Assembly: GCA_947652115.1 (NCBI GenBank)
Contig: OX393568.1
Location: 16,265,025 to 16,329,024 of the forward strand
Source: Blastomussa wellsi
Lineage: Eukaryota > Cnidaria > Anthozoa > Scleractinia > Plerogyridae
DNA: 64,000 nt
Direction of reading: 5' to 3'
The notes beneath the pieces were generated by a model. It did no database searches, had not been told where the DNA came from, and was given only the letters and a program-made list of their open reading frames with translations. The position numbers and the translations under genes are program-made. This document shows, piece after piece, positions 54,241 to 64,000 of the stretch (the first letter of the stretch is position 1; each line of letters starts with the position of its first letter).

Positions 54241-55289
54241 GGTTACGTAGAGGCGCCGGACACTCAGCCTGATGCTATTCCAATCTTATGGCTTAACATT
54301 AATTACATATACCTGACCTAGCTCCGTTAATTTCTGGGCAAAATTTCGTTTTAACAGTCCACTCAAGCGTTTAAATGTGACTCGCAACACTTCATATCTT
54401 CAAGACTCGTCTTTGGCATTCAGTCACAGCTATGCCAATGTTGTTGGCGAAGAACGTGGGGCGCGTTGTGTCTCTAACAACGGCGTTGTGGTAGCATCTA
54501 ACTAAACCTAAACTTTGATTGAAATTTGAAATTTCATCTGGCTGAACCTCGCCATTATAATCGTACCATTAGCATTGGTAAGGGTACTTTTAGATTCTCA
54601 GATTCAGATTAAGCTTTTTTTAAGCTTTTCATTAAAATCCGCCATGTTGCCTTAATAAAGTTTACTTAATACTTATTTACGGCAGAACTGGTGATGTGAC
54701 CCTTTCTACCTGTTCGAGGCTTCGCTTAACTCGATTCTAACATTCTTTACAAATTTGGTCAAAGATGTTCATAGTCATCCATGTAAATCTAGGTGGCTTT
54801 GGACTCCTTTGCAATTCGTTGGTTTGGAAGCAAAGCTTTCGAATATTGTTTGACGCAACATTCGTTTCGCAAGGGATATCTGCACTGTCTGTGGGGCCCT
54901 TTTCCAAGAATTGTTTCAGCTTTTTTATGTAGATTTTCAACACGAGAGACACACGACAACTATTACGAGGAGCTGGTGGAGCTTTTTAATCAGTCCGACA
55001 TATATGGCAAACATTCCATCTGATACTTGGGCCCGTACCTCTGCATGGTGCAGACTAAACGCTAGTGAAAGGCAGCGACCGACATTGAACAATTTTAGAA
55101 AAGATCCAGCTGTCTTAATTGAGAGCACTTGTGCAAATTGTTACATATGAATACTTAATCACAAATCGCAGTAATCAATCTTTAAGCTCTCATTTATAAA
55201 TATATTTATTTGCTTTTATTCATCGTTTTACCTCGTTTGCATTCTCACTCACTCATGTACTTTACGCTGGTGACAGGTAGGGTAGCAAC
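54241..55289. other. no gene seen
   Basis: Between two LINE relics; short open stretches near 54790-55150 overlap on both strands and have no domain. Confidence 0.4.
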
Positions 55290-56215
55290 ATAGTCCGTCC
55301 ACAACTGCCGGTCCTTCGTCATGACTCGAATGTTGCTTCAGGTCTTCCCCGTCTCTTCCATTTCCTTCTCCACCGTCCGCCGCCATGTGATCTCTCTTGA
55401 GTGCAGGGCAGTTTTGGCAATGGAGGTTTCTTGGCGGATGACATGGCCAACCACCTCCGTTGTCTCCTCCCCAAGTTGGTAGTCATGAGTTAAGAATCAC
55501 TCCGTTCGAACAGGTCTTTGTTCGTAAATCCTTTGTAAATCCTTCTCTGTCTATCGCCAGCATTCCGAACCGTATAGGAGGGTTGTGAGGACATACCTGT
55601 TATCTGTTGTCTGTTGTCTCAGCTTGGTATGAGTGCTGTAAGTGGAGGAGCGCCATACCATGTTCATCATGTTGAGAGAGCTTCTTTCCTTATTAAACGG
55701 TTCTGGATGTCCGGGTCTGCTCCTTCATCTGTGCTGATGATGCTGCCGAGATAGGTAAATCCTTCTGTGTACGGAAGGTCTTCACTTTCAATCTTGACGG
55801 GGCACCTGCCGCTAGTGTTTAGTGTCATAATTTTAGTTTTCTTGCTATTGATGTTGAGGCCGACTTGCTTTGCAAAAAGGTATCAAGACACTTAGTCTTC
55901 TCTTGTATGTGTGAGTGGGTGTGTGATAGTAAGGCTAAATCTTTAGCAGGTTGTCCAAATAGGAGAAATGCGTCCATCTGATTCCCCTGATCTAGTCCTC
56001 TGTGGTGTTCCGCAAGATCCAGCCCACAACAACACTCAAAAGCAGTTTGGACATAACAAACCCCTGCCTGACACCAGCCTCTTCCTCTCCAAAAATCTGC
56101 CTATTCCTCGCTGAACTTAAGGTCCACAGCCACTGCTAGGCGCTTCATAACGCCTTTTGCTACGATCTTGCTGGGTGTGAAAAATAGTGTAATGCCAGAC
56201 CAGTTTTTTTTTACA
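55290..56215 (-). mobile_element. LINE fragment, RT C-terminal part
   Basis: Read on the minus strand, broken frames give LALLSHTHSHIQEKTKCLD (near 55900), LNINSKKTKIMTLNTSG (near 55840), EGFTYLGSIISTDEGADPD (near 55750) and a LLYGSEC-like end near 55575. That is the same RT region as in the LINE at 51.3-52 kb, but a different, diverged copy. Confidence 0.7.
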
Positions 56216-56312
56216 ATTGTTTTTTTTACAATTTTACAATTTTTTTAACAATTGCACGCATTTTCCAGTACTTTGGTTCGCCATTGTGGATCACGCACTC
56301 AAAATCAAAGCA

Positions 56313-56515
56313 TCGTAAACCGTTGCTCACGAGAAGGGCTTTGAAAATCCGTTATCGGATTTCTTAATAAAACGCAAAAATAAGAAGATTTTGATTTCTT
56401 AACTGAAATCCACATCGGATAAGGATTTCGGTAAGTGAAAATCCGCTTTTGGATTTCGTGTTTTGTTGAAAAATCAAAATCCGAATTCCCAATCGAATTC
56501 ACCCATAGAAACTCT
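56313..56515. repeat. ATCCG/CGGAT-rich repeat
   Basis: Many copies of AAATCCG and CGGATTT in both orientations within 200 bp, for example AAATCCGTTATCGGATTT. Dispersed palindromic repeat; non-coding. Confidence 0.6.
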
Positions 56516-56789
56516 CTTGTCTGCAATGAAGTTAATGCTTCACTTGTAAATTTACAGATATTCTACGCTTTTCAAGATTTGGAGCTCTAAATTTAAAGAA
56601 GTTAATGAATGAAAATTTTCAATAACGTTCCAGCCTTAAATAGCCCCTTTATTAAAACCCTCTTCTTGTGTAATAAATATTGCTGTTACAATGTCTACTT
56701 TAATAAAGCAACCCTATATATAAAATCTGAAATTTCAAGGTCACATTTAAAATACGAATGACAAAATTAAAGCCAAAATATAATGTTAG

Positions 56790-57060
56790 CCCCACTTGAC
56801 CTTACCTCACACCCAAAAGAAAGGGGAAGCGATAGAAACCTTGGTTTTGCATTAGTACGCTCCAGTGATTGGTTTAAAAATGACTTGGGTCATTTTCTTG
56901 ACCAATCAGAGGTAAAACCAAAACCAATCGCGATTTTCCTCCCGCTCGTCTGCCCGCGCTTTGTGACGGCTGCATGTATCTACTGCGAGTTTTAATTGGT
57001 TCACTGGATTGTTTATGTCTTCTGTGATTGCCGAGAGTGACTACTTTGGTATTTATAAAT
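56790..57060. repeat. CCAAT/ATTGG-rich dispersed repeat, copy 2
   Basis: Second copy of the family at 26900-27232 (GTGATTGGTTTAAAA, GACCAATCAGAGGTAAAA, GAGTTTTAATTGGTTC) in the same orientation. Confidence 0.65.
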
Positions 57061-57470
57061 TACAAGAAATTCCACTGCACGGTTTTTGCCCAAACTTTTC
57101 TATTTGAATCAGCGTACTGAATGTTAACCGCATGCACTGAATCAAGGTAGGTCACCGAGTTAATTTTCGAAATAAAAAGAAATGTTTTTCGCACGTTTCA
57201 TTTCCGGTTTAGCCGATTTCAGATGCAGCGCGCGCACGTTTAATGGAAAAATTGGATCCCAAGCTGACGCGTCAATGAAAGCGCGCGCGCGCCTGAAAAC
57301 CTTTTCGAGCCTCCTTAAAAAGGCGGTGTTACACGTGACAACTTGCAATTCAAAAGCGACAGACCACAATCTCAATGTTGGCTCCTGTAAAAAATATCTA
57401 ATTTCCATAACCGTTCATCAGTAGGAAGCCTAAAATGCTTGTAATTCCACAATTGGTTTCGGCTCCATTA

Positions 57471-57602
57471 AACGACGATTTCTCGCACAACATTGTTGCG
57501 CGAAAAATCTAACGGGGACGATTTTTCGCACAACTTTTCACTCAGCGGTGAACAACGCGGTGTTCGATTGTTGCGCGAAAAATTGTCGTTGCAAGTTGTC
57601 CC
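57471..57602. repeat. inverted GCGCGAAAAATC-type repeat cluster
   Basis: Four copies of a TTGTTGCGCGAAAAATY motif, two in each orientation, can pair as stem-loops. Confidence 0.6.
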
Positions 57603-58242
57603 GTGCATTGCGCATCTTTACTGCGCAGCATTTTACGCGTGATTAGCGCGCGCGCAATTAAACAATATGGCGGCTTTTTCTGTAGGGATTTGCTCATGAA
57701 CAAGATAAATCGTCGTTATTCTCGTCAACAAGCGCGGTGGTGTACTAATTATTATCTTTAGTTAAAAGAAATTAAAAGAAAAATTCTTGGATAGGAAAAA
57801 TAGATATAGTTAAAACCTCTCAGAAAATCGTTACTCGAGGATGCCAATTATAGCCTTGAGAAAAACGACTCGATGTACGTTTTCTGCTGCTATCGTTTGA
57901 ATTTGTCTGATTTTTGCCATAAATCATACGTTAAATTGTTCCATATAATTGAGACTTGCTAGCTATCAAGTTTTTTGCCAAGTATTCTGTCCTTTCAGCT
58001 GCCGCGAAATTTGCCGTTAAACGATAAAATAGAGCGCGTGATTAGCATTAATGAGGTAAGATTGGCCCATCATATTTTTTGCAAGCAAGGTGAGCTACCT
58101 TTTTTATTGTATTTTTCGAAACAGTGCTTGGGAGGGAACATTCAGGGAAAGTTTCAAAAAATTTTTGGACAACTTCTATTTCTGAGGAATCACCGTCTAA
58201 AACTGTTGTTCAGCGAAATCCAAGAAGAAAAATTTCAAGGTT
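57603..58242. other. 3' side of LMO gene B, no further gene seen
   Basis: A GCGCGC-rich patch at 57640-57660 is followed by AT-rich sequence up to the LMO gene B stop codon. Confidence 0.4.
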
Positions 58243-58483
58243 TCAAGCTGAGTCCATGCAGTAAGGAATCTGTTGGAAAATGCTGGTGATGTCATAATAG
58301 TCATCCTCGCAAAGAACTACGTGGAAATGAAGGAAAAACTTGTCCCCGACACAAAATCTGTAATGACAAACTTGACACGCAAAGCAGTCGAGATGATAGA
58401 TGTGTTCACGAGCCCGCATGACCATTTCCAGCGGTGGTATTTCCTCGGAACAATGTGAACAAATTCCGGTGGCACCAAACAGC
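58243..58483 (-). CDS. LMO: LIM-only protein (LMO/rhombotin-like) gene B, coding exon 2
   Basis: Minus-strand exon starting after the acceptor TCGCTGCAG (58484) and ending at TGA 58245-58243. It completes a split Arg codon and encodes LFGATGICSHC..., then LIM domain 2 with CSHC, HLDC, CQVC and CEDD and the LMO hallmark VMRAREHIYHLDCFAC, followed by a divergent tail (ITSIFQQIPYCMDSA). The intron position and phase equal those of gene A. The two exon-2 proteins agree at about two thirds of positions, differing mostly at the end. Intact; a second, convergent LMO paralog. Confidence 0.9.
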
Positions 58484-58564
58484 CTGCAGCGAGAATTAAT
58501 AAGAAATTATTGGATGATTTTGTTGTGATGTTAACAATAGTGAGGTTCGCGTGACACTAAGCAG

Positions 58565-58912
58565 TAGCGTGCTTTAGCAATGAGGACGGCAACGGCACGA
58601 ACAACGCGTAGTTAAAAATGAATTTATATTTCTCTATAATTTATATGTATTTAGCCGTATGTATCGCTGTAAGTTCAAGTAGAAAATACAAGGAAAGTGT
58701 TTATTTTCAAACTGGAATAAGAGAGTTTAGCTGCCGTGGCTCGCGTGCTCCAAAATACTCAGAATTTAGTCATTTGACGAAGTTGTTTTCAAGGGAACGG
58801 CAAAGAAATCTACAAAGATTTATAACACACGTGGAGTACTAGTACCCATTTGATCTTTTGTTTAGCGACGTTCTCGTTGTCGTTGCCGTTGCCGTCATGG
58901 ATTGCTAAATCT
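58565..58912. repeat. 348-bp MITE-like element in the LMO gene B intron
   Basis: Ends GCAATGAGGACGGCAACGGC and GTCGTTGCCGTTGCCGTCAT are inverted copies. A related GTCGTCCTCTCCGTCGCCGTCG fragment lies at about 63859-63880. Confidence 0.6.
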
Positions 58913-60027
58913 CCCTCCCAACGCCGGCGAGCAGAACGCTCAATGAAAAATGAACAAGTATTTTTTTATATTTTTCATCGCTCTAAAACATAGCTCTAGT
59001 AGAAGATACAACAAGGGCAGCGTTAAGGTCGATAGAGGTTGTTCCTTGGCTTAACTCTTTTGCCTTTCCTCTATTTTTTTTTTTTTTTCAATTGTTGTTT
59101 TTTCGGACATTCTTTTACCATATGTCCCGTGTTTATACATTCAAGTTACTTCAATTTGTATTTTTTGCGCGATCCTTACTGAAGCTTTGTGACCACGCTC
59201 TCCACGCATATTGTGTGATACCCAGAATTGTTTATAGCTTTTTAGAATAGAGAAAGAAAGATAGCACAAGGAATAATTATAAATAGACACGAAACTACTT
59301 AGCACTTTTATGCTGATCGATAAGAACTGACTTAACTGGAGATACTACATTCTTCAAGTATAAACACTTAATCATTGCTATTTCAAACGTCCCATTTCTC
59401 CGATTTCTGGTTGCCATAAATTTGCTGCAACAATTGAGTGATACAAAATGCTATCAAACTTGTGACTTGCCAAAAAGCATTTCGAAAGTTCTCTTCTGCA
59501 ATTTACAATAACAATTCTTCCATACTTTCAAACTATCCTAAGATACCACACACGGCGGCTTCTTGTTCTTTTTTATCAGCTATATATCGCTAAATTAATA
59601 GCCATTGTTCGATTTTCAAAAGAATGAAAACATCCAATTGTTTTGAAAAATATTGATAACATCCACTTAAAATACCTTGTTCAATAGCACGATATGCATG
59701 AACGTACTGCTCAACAGCGTCATTTTTAAAAATAATCTTATGCTGGGGTCTTAATTTCAAAATAATTAGAATTTGCCACCTTGGCTTTTACAGCAATGAA
59801 AATAACGTTGAAATATGACAAACGAAAAATGAGAAAAGAAAAAAAGAAATTAATTACCTTACTAGTTATTAATAGCTTCCATATTGCACGTGGATAACTA
59901 TCTTGCTATCTTACATATGCAGAATCATACAACCCCAAAGGAAAGTTCAAAGCCCGCTGTTATTATACTGTAGAGATCATGACTCGCTTTGAGAATTATT
60001 ACAACCGAAAATGTCCTTTCAGGCTAT

Positions 60028-60290
60028 GTTTGCACGGACCGGACCGGAACCGTTCCGAACCGAACCGGACCGAATCGGCTTCTGTTTACATGGAACCGTT
60101 TGGAACAGGTGTGGGTGTTTAAAAGGGATCGTTTTGAGACCGGTCCGGTACAGATCCAAAACTGGACCTGCAAAACAACAGGTCCCGTCTTGGACACGGG
60201 ACCGAGCCGGTCCCGTGTAAACAGAAGGCCTACCGGTCCGATTTTCGGACCAGATCCATTTGGATTCGTTTGGAACCGGTCATGTCTAAA
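60028..60290. repeat. CCGGACC/GGTCCGG-rich repeat
   Basis: More than ten copies of ACCGG, CCGGTCC or GGACCGG in about 260 bp, with a longer inverted pair (CTGTTTACATGGAACC and GTGTAAACAGAAGG). GC-rich island inside an AT-rich intron; non-coding. Confidence 0.65.
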
Positions 60291-61290
60291 TAATTCCTAT
60301 TTTCCTTTTTCCATTTTTCTATGGCAAAGTTATTGAACTGCACCACACTAGCCAATGTTTTATCAGCCGATCAGAGTTAAAATAGTGAACCACCATCTAT
60401 ACAATAAACAGTACCATGCACTTGTAAGTACTGCTCAATAGCAAAATTTCCTTTGAATATTATACCGTATTACTTTCCCTAAACTCAAACTTCAGAACCA
60501 CCCTGAACAGTGCAAGAAAAGGTACAGCATAAAATACCTATCAATATTTTACATTGGAATATTCACGCAAAATTAATAAGTTTTCACTACAAACAAACAA
60601 ACAGACACGGAGCGGTGTAAACTTGCTTACATTTCAGCATTTCTTTTCCAAGGTCACAGAACTTTGAAACACCGTGTGTGGTTTTATAATCCAATAAATC
60701 TAGGAATTTCGTTTATGTTATGATAGAGAAATCTATCCGAAAAAAATGAACGAGGTCATACAACGAAAACTGTATTTATTTTTACACGCTTATCGATATT
60801 TTGTTTGCCATTTTATCTTACACGATATTAAGCAAAGCAACTGTTTTCTTCGAAATTGTCGTTTTTGCGTTTTGAATAGTTCAGACGCCCTTGTTATTTC
60901 TTCCATTGCACTGATGAATAATACATTTTAAAATTTATTTCTACGGTAATGGTTGGTTTTCACTGGGCAAGAATACCGCAAGAAACAGGCCGGGTCACAC
61001 TAGACCGCTATTTGCAGCCGGCGTCAGGTCTCAGCATCAAGCCCCTCGATGTGCACTGCGTCCAAATTTTCTTGCTTTGAAATCGTACGACTGATCACAG
61101 CGAAAAAAAAATTCCGTTGAAATTCACCATGCTGCACCACAGGCGGCCCATACATTGTATGTGATTTACGTGACATAATGTAAGAGAATGTATCAAAAAG
61201 GTTCATACAACGTATGGGGCGCCGGTGGTCACACGAGACGAATTATTGTTATATCCGACGTGTCGCCTTCGCCTAGTGTAACCCGGCCTT

Positions 61291-61684
61291 AAAGGGACGC
61301 TGTCACGCCCTGATATCATATTTTGATAAGTATGGCCTGTAGCTTGCTGTAATCATGCTTTATTGTCTTGCAATAGAAGGAGAAAAATGCTAAAAGTGGT
61401 GAAAGCAAAGAAATATCAACTAGGAAGAAAACAGTAACTATTAAACGATTCAAACTTTCACCAGAATTTCAGCTTTGATTTCTGGACATGCTGTCCAGAA
61501 ATCAATTTTGATGAATTGCAATCCACTTCCATCCTTGTAATCCTGTACTACTTCCCCAAAATACCTGTTCTCGTGCAGTTCTATCTTGCTCTGGGAAATC
61601 TTCTTATCAAATTTATTCGTCTATTCGGTGGTATTTGGCACAATAATTGGGAAATTTCTATAATCAGGCTTGACAGTGTCCCCT
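61291..61684. repeat. 394-bp MITE-like repeat, copy D (inverted relative to copy C)
   Basis: AAAGGGACGCTGTCACGCCC at the left and AATCAGGCTTGACAGTGTCC at the right. The interior is the reverse complement of 27804-28169 plus about 30 extra bp including a TTTCTGGACATGCTGTCCAG palindrome. Confidence 0.8.
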
Positions 61685-63921
61685 AGCATAACTTCAAACA
61701 TTCAACAGCCCGAAAACGTGTTTACACCAATGGAAACGTACAAACAGTGGTCGAGTTTTGTTAATATTACTATGCCAGTGTATTGAAGCTATATATGGAG
61801 TGATGTTCCTGTGATACCATCAGGAACTTTAGATCTCAATTTGAAAAAGTTCTGTCTTTGTGTTTTGGAAAAACTGATGAAAACTTATTATGGTCACTCT
61901 CTACCTTAAACAGCTTGCTTGGTATCCTTCTCTTTATGTTCTAAGAGCATTTCCTGTATGGGTGAAAGTACTTAATCAAATGTTTGGTGCCGTTTGACTA
62001 AAAAAAAGCCGAAAAAAGTCGGTGACTGTGTTCCTTTATTTTAAGAACATAGGAAAAACGAACACACGTATTCGTCTCATGCTGCTCTCACTGACAAAAC
62101 TATTTATTCTTAGGCGCTTGTTCCTGTGCTTGTGCTTATTTTAGGATATACTTCATTGAAAAGAAAAAAAACATGTGGAAATTGTTTCCGGCAGACAATG
62201 CGTTATGTGTTCACAATTTTCCTCTTTGCAAAATTGTTGTTCGAAGTAGAAGCGTCACGGGAAAGGGTCGTGCCAGGTCTTTTCTTCCAAGGTCTATTCT
62301 TCTTGTAGATTTTTTCACGGTTAGTAGGCTTGTATGGCTCTGACACATTGTGGGCACGTTGCTGAAATAGTTGTATTATAAAAAGTATATATATTATATA
62401 GACGGACAGAAGACAAATAATGCGATCAACAGCAAAATATGGTTTAGTTTGTCTACGAACAAGGCATTATAGAGACGACTGACAAGCTAATACAAAGAAA
62501 TCCGTCTGTATTTCAACGACGAATGACAAGGAGGTCGGATAAATACAAGCAGAAATATGAAACTGTTTCACAGAAGCAAGCGTTCAAAACCATTAAGTCC
62601 AATATGAAGGCAAGCTTATAATGTCGGCTTAAAATGCACCCTTTAGGGGATTAGTCACTTGAATGAAGAAATTTTTGGTATTGCCTTCAAGTCAAAAGAA
62701 ACTTTGAAGTAATAGTTTACCAGAGGAATAAACCAGGACAAAGGCTTTGAATGTGGAAAATTTAAAAGGATTCTGGATTGACTATTAAAAAAAATGATTG
62801 AGCAAATTTCTTTAGCAGCGCAATGAGGGACGATTTAAAAGGATTATAGTTCCTCATGGGTATATTTTTAAACCTTACGCAAACGTCCTTAGTACTAACT
62901 CCAAGAGCAATAACAATTCTCAATGCCTTTTCCGCAACTAACTATCAGTCATTGTCAGGTCCATACCGATTGTATTCTAGAGCTGATAATCTCGTTAATA
63001 TCATAATAACTTATGTCTGCCATGCACATGAAATTCCGGGATTATCATTGTCTAAACATGCCGACGTGCGTATTGTAAAAACAAACATAGAAATCGTGTT
63101 ATTTTATGAAAAAATATTGTACATTACTATTCTAATTAGTACAATTCATGGAATATCAGTAGAAAAATAAAAACAGTTTATCAATTTTAACATTTTTAAC
63201 ATTGCGCGAACTTTTGTGGTTGTTTGGTATCGCCAATATGCCGATCCGATTTGTCTTTTTCATGCCGCGTTGGTTAATTTAACTTGAGCCAATTTGCTTG
63301 TAAAAGTTTTAGTGTCCAGGTATCTCAGAGGTGACTAAGCCAACGAAAGCCTCAGAAATTTTCAAATTTGGACTCATTTAAAGAAATGACGGTTTTTAAC
63401 TGATACCTGAGATTTAAGTTCTACCAAAGCTAACTGAACGTTGAGAAATATCCTGCGAATACAACCGTCTTTGTTCTCTCCCGGCCGGCTTGAAGCAGCA
63501 ATCTTGAGATGTTTTCCCCTGCCTTCAACAGGAGCCTTAAGCATAACAGGAAAGAAACGTCAACGAGAAACGAGAAAGGATTCAATGAACTATGCAATAG
63601 CTCTGCATGTGCGTTATAAATCTTTGTACATTTCTTTGTCGTCCTCTGCAAAACAGCAACGTGAAATGACCAAATTCTGAGTACTTTGGAGAACGTGAAC
63701 CACGACGGCTAAATTTCCGGTTTTTCTGCGGTTCGAAAATAAACTGGTCGTCGTTATATTTTCTACAAGACCTACGTTTGAAAGCGATAGACGCAGTGAA
63801 TACTTAAGGCAAATTGTGAGATTCGTATGTAGAATATAAATTCATTTTTGACCAGGCGTCGTCCTCTCCGTCGCCGTCGTCATTGCTTAAACTCCCTAAT
63901 GTATAAAAATGAGTGTCTCAC

Positions 63922-64000
63922 CTGATGTAGTCTCGTTTACAAAGAATTAAATCTCCTTTGAGGTAAAACTTGAAGCTCAACTCTGCCAGCTGCGTATCGC
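63922..64000 (-). CDS. LMO: LIM-only protein gene B, end of coding exon 1 (partial)
   Basis: The last 79 bases of exon 1 before the donor CAG|GTGAG, running off the right edge. They encode the end of LIM domain 1 (...AELSFKFYLKGDLILCKRDYIR) and differ from gene A (45303-45381) at only about three positions. The frame and splice phase join correctly to the exon at 58243-58483. The start and first half of LIM 1 are outside the window. Confidence 0.85.

Larger units (their letters stand above)
58484..63921 (-). other. intron of LMO gene B, about 5.4 kb
   Basis: From donor GTGAGAC (63921 downward) to acceptor GCTGCAG (58484). AT-rich; contains the repeats listed at 58565, 60028 and 61291. No nested gene is supported. 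Confidence 0.8.

Overview
The window is eukaryotic, AT-rich animal DNA, most likely from a hexacoral or another anthozoan cnidarian. The pointers are an intron-containing LIM-only (LMO/rhombotin) gene pair, short secreted-peptide precursors with dibasic processing sites, a Penelope-like element with a GIY-YIG endonuclease, LINE relics, and many palindromic foldback repeats of the kind common in stony corals. No species call is made.

Positions 1 to about 9300 differ from the rest. They are visibly more GC-rich, have no introns, are packed with short genes on both strands with almost no spacing, and read like an integrated DNA-virus-like (Polinton-like or adintovirus-like) element. Eleven element genes plus a possible twelfth at the left edge are visible: a protein joining a putative capsid domain to an A32/FtsK-type packaging ATPase, several small membrane proteins, a coiled-coil membrane protein, two other large probable structural proteins, and two small cysteine-rich proteins. 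No polymerase, integrase or protease lies in the window; they may lie left of position 1. Three genes are broken by frameshifts or an in-frame stop, and the others are open. Divergent gene pairs share promoters of only 33 and 57 bp, and convergent pairs overlap at their stop codons.

From 9.3 to 45 kb the DNA is mostly non-coding and repeat-laden. It holds three small secreted-peptide genes on the minus strand (10.2-10.4, 19.8-20.3 and 28.8-29.0 kb). The middle one carries five copies of a Pro/Gly-Cys-x4-Cys peptide, mostly bounded by basic cleavage sites, and looks like a neuropeptide-type precursor. A dead Penelope-like element lies at 16.8-19.4 kb, with tail fragments at 9.8 and 11.6 kb; the 11.6 kb piece is an 89-bp insertion flanked by an exact 14-bp target duplication. 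Foldback/MITE-like repeats, microsatellites and an L1-like LINE relic (38.4-40.4 kb) fill much of the rest.

From 45 to 64 kb are two convergent LMO paralogs: a complete two-coding-exon gene on the plus strand (45.13-48.42 kb) and a second on the minus strand (exon 2 at 58.2-58.5 kb, the end of exon 1 at the right window edge). Between them lie a degenerate LINE with a (TGA)n tail, itself hit by nested insertions (49.1-54.2 kb), and a second LINE fragment (55.3-56.2 kb).
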